From positions 1 to 6,616 of the forward strand of contig JAMOMT010000163.1 in NCBI GenBank assembly GCA_027066965.1: DNA of 6,616 nt, in the 5' to 3' direction. Shown one piece after another: positions 1 to 6,458 of this stretch (position 1 is its first letter; each line of letters opens with the position of its first letter). Position numbers and translations under genes: made by a program. Source of the stretch: Archaeoglobaceae archaeon. GTDB taxonomy: Archaea > Halobacteriota > Archaeoglobi > Archaeoglobales > Archaeoglobaceae. Below the pieces are notes generated by a model. That model ran no database searches and was not told the DNA's origin. It worked only from the letters and a program-made list of their open reading frames with translations.

Positions 1-206
1 CCAACGAAGTGGTCTGTGTGCAGGTGAGTTATAAATATAGCCTCGACTTTAAAGCCGGTTTTGGCCATCATCATCTGCCTTTGTGTACCTTCTCCGCAGT
101 CGAAGAGCACTCTATGCGAACCGAACTGAATGAATATGGCTGATGAATTTCTCTCGACGCTCGGTATGGAGCCAGCAGTTCCAAGGAACGTTACTCTGAG
201 GAGCAT
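1..206 (-). CDS. rnz: Ribonuclease Z (tRNA 3'-end endonuclease), N-terminal part, cut by window edge
   Basis: RNase Z is a zinc-dependent endonuclease of the metallo-beta-lactamase fold that cuts the 3' trailer from tRNA precursors in the cytoplasm. The first 68 codons are present. They begin MLLRVTFLGTAGSIPS, the typical first strand and Gly loop of the family, then VLFDCGEGTQRQM at about residues 33-45, which is close to diagnostic for RNase Z, then the zinc-binding motif HLHTDH at 61-66, where the window ends. The family is usually about 300 residues, so three quarters is missing. ATG at 206 is chosen because the family starts this way, the in-frame codons back to an upstream stop include no ATG, GTG or TTG, and a TATA-like element sits about 27 bp before it. 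There is no Shine-Dalgarno sequence. The gene lies 172 bp downstream of the beta-CASP gene on the same strand and appears to have its own promoter. Confidence 0.9.
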   Translation of the reverse strand, partial: MLLRVTFLGTAGSIPSVERNSSAIFIQFGSHRVLFDCGEGTQRQMMMAKTGFKVEAIFITHLHTDHFV

Positions 207-378
207 GTGCTTAGTTATTCTGCTTTTCTGATTAAGCTTTCTCGTGTTTTCTCTGACTATGCTTTAGGTTTTGGGACTGGGACATCGTATTGCGGAGACG
301 GTAGGCAGTTGACAAGGCACTCTTAATGAGCTGACTGTCGGTTGCACTTCTTGCTTCTTTACAGTTAATTCAACGCAC
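207..378. other. Gap between beta-CASP and RNase Z genes, no gene seen
   Basis: Apart from the RNase Z promoter at 230-243, this 172-bp stretch holds nothing I can name. Both strands are interrupted by stops. The longest open stretch is about 36 codons on the minus strand, ending near 255, with no convincing start. It has no tRNA T-loop or D-loop pattern, no clear C/D or H/ACA box pair and no T-run terminator after the beta-CASP stop. A weak CAGT/ACTG inverted repeat lies near 306-330. Confidence 0.5.
230..243 (-). promoter_or_regulatory. TATA/BRE-like promoter of the RNase Z gene
   Basis: On the minus strand this reads GAGAAAGCTTAATC: a purine-rich BRE-like part followed by the weak TATA-like CTTAAT. 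Its centre is about 27 bp before the ATG at 206, so the transcript would begin at or next to the start codon (leaderless). The match to TTTAWATA is imperfect; the position is the main support. Confidence 0.4.
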
Positions 379-1737
379 CTAAGTGATCTCAAAGCAGCTC
401 TTCCACTCAGGTATCTCGCACTTCAAACCTCTATTTCTAAGCAGTTCTGCAAGCTTTGAACTCTTCTCGAACTCTCCGTGCACAACAAACGTCTTCTTCG
501 CGTTCGCCTTCGTTGCCCACTTTGCTAAAAAGTCTCTACCGGCGTGAGCTGAGAAACCATTTATCGTGTATATCCTCGCCTTGACGGCTACCTCCTCCCC
601 GTATATCCTCACCCTCTTAGCCCCATCAACTATCCTCCTACCGAGCGTGCCCTTAACCTGATAGCCTACAAAGACTACACTCGACTCCTTTCTCCAGAGG
701 TTGTGCTTCAGGTGGTGTTTTATTCTTCCACCCGTGCACATTCCACTGCCAGCTATGATTATTGCTCCACTAACCTCGTTTATCTCTTTAGATTCGTCGA
801 CGCTCCTAGTGAACTTTAAGCCTGGAACGACGAACGGATTTCCTCTCTTCGACTCCTCGTAGGCTTCTCTGTTGTAGAGCTCCCTGTGCCTCATGAATAT
901 TTCCGTGATGTCTATCGCGAGGGGACTATCGAGAAAAACGGGGCAATCTGGGATTTCTCCTCTCTCATAGAGTTTGTGTATGACGTAGAGAACTTCCTGA
1001 GTTCTCTCGAGGGCGAAAGATGGGATGACCACATTTCCACCCATTGTGAGAGTAGTGTTTATAGCCTCCTTCAACTCCTCTATGCTCTTTTCGAGACTTT
1101 CGTGGTTTCTATCTCCGTAGGTTGACTCCACGAGCAGGTAATCAGTTTTATCTGGCATCTCGGGATCTCTTATTATCAGCTTTGGACTTTCTCCAAGGTC
1201 CCCCGAGAACGTAATTCTTCCGCCCTCTCCCTCCACTTCGAGAAAAACAGAACCGAGGACGTGTCCAGCTTCTCTTGCCCTAACCGAGTAGTCCAGCACT
1301 TCCCTCTCCCTGTTCGGGTAGATTACCTTCCACTTCAGCTTGAAGCAGTCTTTGACGTCCTCCTCAGTGTAAAGGGGCTCTACTGGGGGTTTCCCCTTTC
1401 TAAGGTTCTTTCTCGTTAGCGTTCTTGCTTCCTCTTCCTGTATCTTTGCCGAATCATAGAGCATATGCTCCGCTATAACCTTTGTTGCTCCAGTGCAGTA
1501 GATTTCTCCACTAAAGCCACATTTGACGAGTTTTGGTAGAAGTCCAATATGGTCTATGTGAGCGTGAGTGAGCAAAACAGCATCCACGCTCTCGCAGTCG
1601 AATGGAAAGGGTCTGAAATTTCTCTTTTCCACGCTACCCTGAAACATCCCGCAGTCCACGAGAATTCTGCTTTTGTCTTCGAGCATGAAGCAAGAGCCTG
1701 TAACTGTTCTCGCCGCTCCGTAAAAGTGCAGTTTCAT
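379..1737 (-). CDS. Beta-CASP metallo-beta-lactamase ribonuclease, CPSF-like (aCPSF2/TTHA0252 type)
   Basis: A predicted cytoplasmic zinc-dependent endo- or exoribonuclease of the family that includes CPSF-73, acting in mRNA 3'-end processing or RNA turnover. The 452 residues show all the catalytic motifs: D28 (motif 1), HAHIDH at 58-63 (motif 2), H159 in AGHVLGS (motif 3), D180 in SGDLG (motif 4), E204 in ESTYGDR (motif A), H398 in FSAHAG (motif B) and H420 in VHGE (motif C). H398 and H420 are 22 residues apart, as in CPSF-73. The beta-CASP cap lies at roughly 205-360 and includes the substrate loop SGMCTGG at 331-337. There is no N-terminal KH region, so this is not aCPSF1. A longer reading frame begins at a TTG at 1788 and would add 17 lysine-rich residues. 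ATG at 1737 is preferred because MKLHFYGAARTVTGS is the normal family start and a TATA-like element lies about 25 bp before it. The gene is 139 bp downstream of pyruvate kinase on the same strand, so readthrough is possible. The natural substrate is unknown. Confidence 0.9.
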   Translation of the reverse strand: MKLHFYGAARTVTGSCFMLEDKSRILVDCGMFQGSVEKRNFRPFPFDCESVDAVLLTHAHIDHIGLLPKLVKCGFSGEIYCTGATKVIAEHMLYDSAKIQEEEARTLTRKNLRKGKPPVEPLYTEEDVKDCFKLKWKVIYPNREREVLDYSVRAREAGHVLGSVFLEVEGEGGRITFSGDLGESPKLIIRDPEMPDKTDYLLVESTYGDRNHESLEKSIEELKEAINTTLTMGGNVVIPSFALERTQEVLYVIHKLYERGEIPDCPVFLDSPLAIDITEIFMRHRELYNREAYEESKRGNPFVVPGLKFTRSVDESKEINEVSGAIIIAGSGMCTGGRIKHHLKHNLWRKESSVVFVGYQVKGTLGRRIVDGAKRVRIYGEEVAVKARIYTINGFSAHAGRDFLAKWATKANAKKTFVVHGEFEKSSKLAELLRNRGLKCEIPEWKSCFEIT

Positions 1738-1758
1738 AAATACACTGCACTGAACTCC

Positions 1759-1770
1759 TATTTGCTTTTT
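1759..1770 (-). promoter_or_regulatory. Possible weak TATA/BRE element of the beta-CASP gene
   Basis: The minus strand reads AAAAAGCAAATA: an A-rich BRE-like stretch and a poor TATA match. It lies about 22-33 bp before the ATG at 1737, the same spacing seen at neighbouring genes. If real, the mRNA would be leaderless and could not use the TTG at 1788. On sequence alone the match is weak. Confidence 0.3.
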
Positions 1771-1832
1771 GCTCTTCTTGCTCTTCAACTTTTTCTGACT
1801 TCTAACTCTTAACGGATGGACTGGAGGATTAC

Positions 1833-1863
1833 CATGATGCTAACGATTTCACATGATGCATCA
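1833..1863. repeat. Two CATGATGC direct repeats, the second inside a 10-bp palindrome
   Basis: CATGATGC occurs at 1833-1840 and again at 1852-1859, start-to-start spacing 19 bp. The second copy overlaps the perfect palindrome TGATGCATCA at 1854-1863. The group lies between the pyruvate kinase stop and the beta-CASP start, 96-126 bp before the latter. It could be a regulator binding site or chance. I see no box D motif that would make it a C/D guide RNA. Confidence 0.4.
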
Positions 1864-1869
1864 AATGCT

Positions 1870-1883
1870 TCAGACCTCAGACC
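1870..1883. repeat. Tandem 7-bp duplication across the pyruvate kinase stop codon
   Basis: TCAGACC is repeated twice head-to-tail (1870-1876 and 1877-1883). On the coding (minus) strand this is GGTCTGA twice, and the first copy supplies the TGA stop. Gain or loss of one unit would leave the protein unchanged. It is probably a small slippage duplication. Confidence 0.6.
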
Positions 1884-3292
1884 ACGAACACCTTTATTGC
1901 GTTCGTGCCAACTTTTACGTTCTCGTCAAGTCTGACTTCTTCGGTTATCACAATTCTTCCCCTAACGTTCCTTTCTTTTAAGTAGTCCGCTATTGCTACA
2001 TCACTCCTGTCCTTTACCTCGAACGGTATTACTCCGTAGGAGAAGTTGAGTTCTCTACACACTTTTTTGCTCGTCGTGAAAGCGAGAATCCACTGAGACG
2101 GCTTGAACCTGGATATACTCCTCGCAGTTCTGCCGCTCCTCGTCCTCGCAACTATGTAATCAACGTCTAGACAGTTCATAACCTCCACTATTGCCAAAGC
2201 TATTGCGTCTACGCAGTCTTTACACCTCTTTCTCATCTCCGCAAGCACTCTGTTCTCTGTTAGTTCACCCCTACACTTCTCAGTAAATCTCGCAATCTTT
2301 ACCATAGTTTCCACGGCCTCGACAGGGTACTTTCCTATAGCCGTCTCCTCCGAGAGCATCAGAGCGTCGCTACCGTCGAGTATAGCGTTAGCAACATCCG
2401 TAACTTCAGCTCTCGTTGGCCTCACATCCTCAATCATCGACTCGAGCATCTGAGTGGCTGTTATTACTGGCTTTGAGGCAAGGTTGGCCTTTGTTATCAA
2501 CCTTTTCTGAATTACCGCGAGCTCTTCTATCGGCATCTCTACTCCAAGATCTCCCCTCGCAACCATTATCCCGTCTGCAGCGTTCAGTATCTCGTCTATG
2601 TTTCTGACTGCAACATCTCTTTCTATCTTTGCTATCAAAAACGCGTCCGTCAGCTTTCTCACCCTCTCAATGTCCTCAGCACAGCTTACGAAAGATATGC
2701 CGACTGCATCAGTTTCGTTTTTCACATTTTCGAGTAACTTTACGTCCTCTTCTGTTGGCACCCTGACTCTGACCTTTCCGGGTACATTTATTCCTCTCCT
2801 TGAGGTAACGGTGCCACCGTATACGACGTAGCAGTAAACCTCGTTCTCTCCCACCTCCTCCACTCTGAGCTTGACCATTCCGTCGCAAAGGTATATCACT
2901 CCGCCCTTGCTGACGATCTTTGGAAAGTCCTCGTAATCTACTGGAAGTCTAGCGTCTTTTTCTTTCTCCTCACTCCTAGTCCTCTTTCCGACGTAAAGGA
3001 CGACCCTCTCCCCCCTCTTCAGGTTGACAGGTTTCTTGAGCTCTCCGAGCCTTATCTTTGGCCCTGGGAGGTCTACCATCACGCTGACATCTTTCTCTAT
3101 CTTCGAGGAGACTTCCCTCACGAGTTCAATCATTTTCAGGTGGTCCTCTCCGCTTCCGTGAGCGAGGTTAATCCTTGCAACGCTTGCGTATCTCAAAATT
3201 CTCTTGAGAACAGTCTTCTTTGCGGAAGCAGGGCCGATCGTCGCAACTATCTTTGTCTTTGGTTTTGTAAACTCTCTTGTTAGCCCCTTCAT
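1877..3292 (-). CDS. pyk: Pyruvate kinase, predicted potassium-independent type
   Basis: Converts phosphoenolpyruvate and ADP to pyruvate and ATP in the last step of glycolysis; cytoplasmic, normally a homotetramer. The 471 residues match the usual length. They start with KTKIVATIGPAS (12-23), then the A-domain barrel with R40 and N42, a B-domain lid at about 84-174, catalytic K222 and E224 (AKIERD), metal ligand D248 in ARGDLG, T280 in TATQM, and a C-terminal domain from about 345 ending in GTNAIKVFVV. By motif alignment to rabbit muscle enzyme, K79 replaces Glu117 and L75 replaces Thr113 in DLPGPKIR (74-81), the signature of enzymes that do not need potassium. A44 stands where the potassium ligand Ser76 normally is (INLAHG instead of INFSHG). 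Cysteines 357 and 360 form a CxxC near the A/C domain junction. ATG at 3292 has no Shine-Dalgarno sequence but has a TATA-like element about 26 bp before it. The gene is divergent from the ADP-ribosylglycohydrolase and upstream of the beta-CASP gene. Confidence 0.97.
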   Translation of the reverse strand: MKGLTREFTKPKTKIVATIGPASAKKTVLKRILRYASVARINLAHGSGEDHLKMIELVREVSSKIEKDVSVMVDLPGPKIRLGELKKPVNLKRGERVVLYVGKRTRSEEKEKDARLPVDYEDFPKIVSKGGVIYLCDGMVKLRVEEVGENEVYCYVVYGGTVTSRRGINVPGKVRVRVPTEEDVKLLENVKNETDAVGISFVSCAEDIERVRKLTDAFLIAKIERDVAVRNIDEILNAADGIMVARGDLGVEMPIEELAVIQKRLITKANLASKPVITATQMLESMIEDVRPTRAEVTDVANAILDGSDALMLSEETAIGKYPVEAVETMVKIARFTEKCRGELTENRVLAEMRKRCKDCVDAIALAIVEVMNCLDVDYIVARTRSGRTARSISRFKPSQWILAFTTSKKVCRELNFSYGVIPFEVKDRSDVAIADYLKERNVRGRIVITEEVRLDENVKVGTNAIKVFVV

Positions 3293-3312
3293 GGGTAAAC
3301 TTAACTCTTCCG

Positions 3313-3329
3313 TTTTATTATTTCTTTTT
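3313..3329 (-). promoter_or_regulatory. TATA/BRE-like promoter of pyruvate kinase
   Basis: The minus strand reads AAAAAGAAATAATAAAA, an A/T-rich BRE plus TATA-like box centred about 26 bp before the ATG at 3292. This places the transcript start at or near the A of the start codon. No GGTG-type ribosome binding site lies between the box and the ATG, which fits a leaderless mRNA. Confidence 0.5.
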
Positions 3330-3401
3330 ATTGTTTTGCAGCATCTACTTTTAACTAGACCATCTGAGATTCAAGTGTCTAATTTGAACACTACCTGAAC
3401 A

Positions 3402-3415
3402 CGAAATTTTATTAT
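3402..3415 (+). promoter_or_regulatory. TATA/BRE promoter of the ADP-ribosylglycohydrolase gene
   Basis: CGAAATTTTATTAT holds a BRE-like CGAAA followed by TTTTATTAT, a good archaeal TATA box. It is centred 26 bp before the ATG at 3437, and the intervening bases have no Shine-Dalgarno sequence, so the mRNA is probably leaderless. It is back-to-back with the pyruvate kinase promoter in the same 144-bp gap, with about 85-90 bp between the two TATA boxes. Confidence 0.55.
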
Positions 3416-3436
3416 CCCTTACTTCAACCTCCGAAC

Positions 3437-4309
3437 ATGTCTTTCGTTCGCACTTTCACAGGTTTTGCTCTTGGAGACGCTTTCGGCTCACCTTTTGAAG
3501 GGTTCCCTCCCGAGGAAGTAAAAAGGAGGCTTAGGTATTTCGAAAAGAAGGGAAAGGTGCTGGGAGAGCTGACAGATGACACGGCCCAGATGCTGATACT
3601 CGCAGAGTCTCTCGCGAGCACGATATACTTCAGCCCCCAAGATTTTGCAGAGAGGCTAAGGATGAGCTACGAAGCCGGAATTATAAGGAGAATTGGCCCT
3701 ACAAGCTCTCAGGCTCTCGAAAGGCTGAAAGCTGGACACTCATGGAGAGACGCTGGAGTAGATTCGAACACCTGCGGTTCAGCGATGAGAGTAATGCCTG
3801 TGGGCATTCTCTACTCCTTCAACTTGAACCTCGTGGAGGAGTACGCAGTCCTGCAGAGTATCGTAACTCACAGGGACAAGGAGGCTATAGCATCGAGCGT
3901 CGCTGTAGCTTTGGCATACGCGTGTGCTTTCAACGGAATGAGCTTAGAGGAAATGAGGGATCTAGTCGTAGAATCTGTCAAAGCTTACGATGCTTACACG
4001 ACTCTTCTGCTCGAAAGGGCCTTTTCCGGAGAATTTGAGTACAGAGGGACAGTTCTGGCCTCTGATGTTGTTCCGGCTGCGATACAGTGTTTCGTTCACT
4101 CGGAGAGCTTTGGCGAGTGTCTGAGGTCGGCCGTTGAGCTCGGGGGGGACACTGACAGCATAGCAGCAATAGCAGGGGGGCTGAAGGCGGCCTACGACAG
4201 AAACTGTGAGCTCGAAGTCTGGCCTGAGCTGGACATTGACGTGGAAGAGCTCGAAAAAGTCAGAAAGGTTGCGGAGAGACTGGAAAGAGTTTACGAATTT
4301 ATAAAGTGA
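3437..4309 (+). CDS. ADP-ribosylglycohydrolase family protein (DraG/ARH3-like)
   Basis: A member of the all-helical ADP-ribosylglycohydrolase family, which uses two magnesium (or manganese) ions to remove ADP-ribose from modified proteins or other acceptors; predicted cytoplasmic. The 290 residues show the family landmarks in order: GFALGDAFGSP at 9-19; the first metal site TDDT at 46-49; the CGSAMRVMPVG stretch near residues 115-125, equivalent to the usual NGxxMRxxPLG; THRDKEA near 150; and the second metal site GGDTDS at 236-241 (D238, D240) followed by IAAIAGGL. S241 stands where many members have Thr. There is no signal peptide or membrane segment. The start is well supported by the family N-terminus and the TATA box 26 bp upstream. 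The target is unknown: bacterial DraG reactivates nitrogenase reductase, but no DraT transferase or nitrogenase gene is in view, so the draG symbol is not used. It is divergent from pyruvate kinase and convergent with the NFACT gene. Confidence 0.92.
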   Translation: MSFVRTFTGFALGDAFGSPFEGFPPEEVKRRLRYFEKKGKVLGELTDDTAQMLILAESLASTIYFSPQDFAERLRMSYEAGIIRRIGPTSSQALERLKAGHSWRDAGVDSNTCGSAMRVMPVGILYSFNLNLVEEYAVLQSIVTHRDKEAIASSVAVALAYACAFNGMSLEEMRDLVVESVKAYDAYTTLLLERAFSGEFEYRGTVLASDVVPAAIQCFVHSESFGECLRSAVELGGDTDSIAAIAGGLKAAYDRNCELEVWPELDIDVEELEKVRKVAERLERVYEFIK

Positions 4310-4315
4310 ATAGCT

Positions 4316-4329
4316 ATTGAATACTCAAT
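4316..4329. other. Small inverted repeat between convergent stop codons
   Basis: ATTGA-ATAC-TCAAT could form a 5-bp stem with a 4-base loop in the 31-bp gap between the ADP-ribosylglycohydrolase stop (4309) and the NFACT stop (4341). It is AT-rich with no T-run after it on either strand, so support for a terminator is poor. Confidence 0.2.
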
Positions 4330-4340
4330 CACTTAAACCC

Positions 4341-6320
4341 CTAGTCCTTGATCCTTGAAGTTCCAGGAGGTAAAAACTTCGCGACTTCATCCGGAGTCGC
4401 TATACTTCTTACAACGTGGTCGTTGCCTGACATTTCTATCAGCTTCTTCGCCACCATTACAGCTACCTCGCTCTGGGAGAGCTCTCCTATCTCTACCTCC
4501 ACGTAGTAGTCGCAGTACTTCTTAACGGCTCTAACTGGCCCTCCGAAAAGTCTGAGCTTCGAGAGCTCGACACCAACAGCACAGTTCAACTCAACTGTCA
4601 GATAGTTCCTCTTTCCCTCTATGTAGAAACTGCCCTTCGCTAGGAACTCTCCATGCTTCGCCGTTCTCTTGACCTGCTCGGGCAGAACGTAGTAAACCTC
4701 TCCACTGTGCTTTCCTTCCTTCCACAGTGCGGAGTAGGCGGCTGCGAACTGTGCTGCTTCCTCTATGCTCGTTTCTGGAGCCTCCTGTCCTCTCTTCATC
4801 ACGACCGCTGGAGCACCGGGAGTTTGGGTGTGGAAGAAGAGATCTTTGCTTTCCATGTACTTCGAAACTATCTCCTCGTTCATCTTCGCGTTCCTTCCCC
4901 CTATTACAAGGAAGCCATCTGAAGTTACGAACCACCTGAACTGCTCGTACCACTCCCTCTTTCTCACGACTCTCATACTCTTCGCTACTCTCATCGCCTC
5001 GAGCTCCTCAGCTCTCTTCATGTCCTCTTTCGTCTTTTCTATGGCCTTCTTCAGTCCCTCCATCTTTTGCTTTATCTTCTTCGCTCTCTCGTAGTAAATG
5101 TCCGCTATTTGCGGTAGAGCTTTATCTAGGCACAGTTCTATCTCCAGCCCGTCCAGCACCACTACTACGCTGTTTTTCTCTGGATGAATTTCCTTCACAA
5201 CCTTAGAGAGCTTCGAGCCCTTGACAGCTTTCTCTATCTCTTTCCAACTCTTATTCTCTCTTGCCTTTAAGAAGGCGGAGTGAATAGTTTCAATTTTGCT
5301 CCAGTTCTCGTATATGTAGTCTCCTGTTCTTCTCAGCCTCTCAGCCTCTCTTTCGAATTCTTCAAGCTTTTCGAGCTGCTTTTCGAGTCTCGCCTTCAGT
5401 TTTTCAACTTCTGGATTTCTCTCTTCCTTTTCACTCTCCTCCGCTATTAGCCTCGTGTAGTACTCGTCGAGGGCTTCGTTGAAGGTGTTGTAGTACTTTC
5501 TCTCAAAGCCATCGTAGTATCTTAGCTCCACCGGAAGAACGTCAACCATAACTCCATCCTGTAAAACGACGTGTGGTTTGAAGTTCCCACTCGATATGTC
5601 TCCGAAAACTTCCTCTATCGCTCTGGCAACCTTTCTTATCTCGTCTTCATCGAGTTCTCCAGACTTCTTCTTCTTGTTCACTCCTGCTCTCAAGCAAACT
5701 TCTTCCGCGTAAAGCCCCCCAAGCCCGTTCATCGCTAGAGTTCTGACTACTTCTCTTTCCCGCTCCCTCTCACTCCGGAATATCTCGAGCAGCCTCTCCT
5801 CGCTCAGGTCGAAGGGCGTTATCCTTGTTTCCGGGAACTCATAAATTTCTCCGGCTTTGAATATCCCCGCTTTGAGCGGCATAATTATTCTGAAGTCTTC
5901 CTCGCAAAGTATGACGTTTCCCTTGGAGAAAAGCTCCGCAACTATTCTGTATACTTTCTCTTCCTCTCCTTTCCTCACCCTGAAAGTTATCACCGCCACC
6001 CTGTCGAAGTCGTGCTGCTCTATTGACTCTATTCTGGCGTTTTCGAGGTGTTTTCTCATGAGCATAGCGAAACTTGAGGGGAATCGAGGGGCTTCCCTCG
6101 GAAACCTCGTGATGTGCATCCTCCTACCTGCCTCTATAACGAGATCCTTTCTACCTTCTTTTCCTCTCAGCTTGAATCTCACTTCGTCGGGAATGTGGTG
6201 GTAGACCTTCTCCACCCTTGAGTCGATTAGCGACTGTAGCTCGAACACGCACGCTCTCAGATCTGCCGAGCTCATTGCCGTTTTTCTCTTCACCTTTTTC
6301 TCTGACATTTCTTCTGACAT
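4341..6320 (-). CDS. rqcH: NFACT family protein, RqcH/Rqc2 homologue (ribosome quality control)
   Basis: Homologue of eukaryotic Rqc2/NEMF and bacterial RqcH, which bind the large ribosomal subunit carrying a stalled peptidyl-tRNA and, in characterised members, recruit tRNA to add a C-terminal tail. The 659 residues fit the archaeal family. In order: a charged 15-residue extension; the NFACT-N domain (about 16-180) with the PSSFAMLMRKHL stretch at 81-92 and the tRNA-related Asp-Arg pair D106-R107; a helix-hairpin-helix region around 195-240; long coiled coils at about 293-335 and 407-450 flanking the middle module; the NFACT-R (DUF814) domain from W457 to about 565, with FRWFVTSDGFLVIGGR and HTQTPGAPAVV at 497-507; and a conserved C-terminal tail. 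ATG at 6320 is chosen because a T-rich TATA-like box lies 24-34 bp before it. ATG at 6275 (MSSADLRACV) matches the usual family start and has AGGTGA 14 bases upstream, so it is a real alternative. The older label 'fibronectin-binding protein' is misleading. Confidence 0.93.
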   Translation of the reverse strand: MSEEMSEKKVKRKTAMSSADLRACVFELQSLIDSRVEKVYHHIPDEVRFKLRGKEGRKDLVIEAGRRMHITRFPREAPRFPSSFAMLMRKHLENARIESIEQHDFDRVAVITFRVRKGEEEKVYRIVAELFSKGNVILCEEDFRIIMPLKAGIFKAGEIYEFPETRITPFDLSEERLLEIFRSEREREREVVRTLAMNGLGGLYAEEVCLRAGVNKKKKSGELDEDEIRKVARAIEEVFGDISSGNFKPHVVLQDGVMVDVLPVELRYYDGFERKYYNTFNEALDEYYTRLIAEESEKEERNPEVEKLKARLEKQLEKLEEFEREAERLRRTGDYIYENWSKIETIHSAFLKARENKSWKEIEKAVKGSKLSKVVKEIHPEKNSVVVVLDGLEIELCLDKALPQIADIYYERAKKIKQKMEGLKKAIEKTKEDMKRAEELEAMRVAKSMRVVRKREWYEQFRWFVTSDGFLVIGGRNAKMNEEIVSKYMESKDLFFHTQTPGAPAVVMKRGQEAPETSIEEAAQFAAAYSALWKEGKHSGEVYYVLPEQVKRTAKHGEFLAKGSFYIEGKRNYLTVELNCAVGVELSKLRLFGGPVRAVKKYCDYYVEVEIGELSQSEVAVMVAKKLIEMSGNDHVVRSIATPDEVAKFLPPGTSRIKD

Positions 6321-6343
6321 TGCGATCTGGGATCTGATTCGGG

Positions 6344-6354
6344 AAATAAAAAAA
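6344..6354 (-). promoter_or_regulatory. TATA-like promoter of the NFACT gene
   Basis: The minus strand reads TTTTTTTATTT, centred about 27-29 bp before the ATG at 6320, with no Shine-Dalgarno sequence in between. The T-rich box is not a perfect consensus, but its position agrees with the other leaderless-type promoters in the window and supports the longer NFACT start. Confidence 0.4.
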
Positions 6355-6408
6355 GAGCGAAAGGCTGAATGCTAAGTAGCGAGGTGGGAAAAGCAAAAAG
6401 GGAAACAC

Positions 6409-6423
6409 GAAAGAATTTAAATA
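6409..6423 (+). promoter_or_regulatory. Strong TATA/BRE promoter of sepF
   Basis: GAAAGAATTTAAATA contains a purine-rich BRE followed by TTTAAATA at 6416-6423, the best archaeal TATA box in the window. Transcription is expected about 26 bp on, near 6446, leaving a leader of about 26 bases before the TTG at 6472. It shares the 151-bp divergent gap with the NFACT promoter. Confidence 0.65.
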
Positions 6424-6458
6424 CCACATTTTTGAGTAAAGGTGTATAGAAAGGCGGT

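Noticed and set aside
260..360. Possible tRNA-like sequence in the gap before the beta-CASP stop
   Set aside because: No GGTTCRA T-loop, no D-loop pattern and no 7-bp acceptor stem could be paired.
886..1125. Plus-strand open frame of 79 codons inside the beta-CASP gene
   Set aside because: It is wholly antisense to a gene with complete catalytic motifs and resembles no family; a shadow frame.
1738..1788. TTG-initiated 17-residue extension of the beta-CASP nuclease
   Set aside because: The extension is a lysine-rich stretch outside the family, has no ribosome binding site, and lies upstream of the family-typical ATG at 1737.
1831..1876. Possible C/D box guide RNA on the plus strand (two ATGATGC motifs)
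   Set aside because: The motifs are ATGATGC rather than RTGATGA, and no CTGA boxes sit at the right positions.
4140..4182. G-runs (seven and six G) in the ADP-ribosylglycohydrolase gene
   Set aside because: They encode conserved glycines of the second metal site region and the frame stays intact; no sign of phase variation or frameshift.
4653..5094. Overlapping plus-strand open frames antisense to the NFACT gene
   Set aside because: Serine/leucine-rich translations typical of the reverse of K/E-rich coding; no promoter or ribosome binding site pattern.
5857..6204. Plus-strand open frame of 115 codons antisense to NFACT
   Set aside because: Antisense to the well-conserved NFACT-N domain; no recognisable protein features.
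6151..6429. Minus-strand 92-codon frame overlapping the NFACT start and its promoter
   Set aside because: Low-complexity F/L-rich then R/E-rich translation, out of frame with NFACT; it runs through the divergent promoter region.
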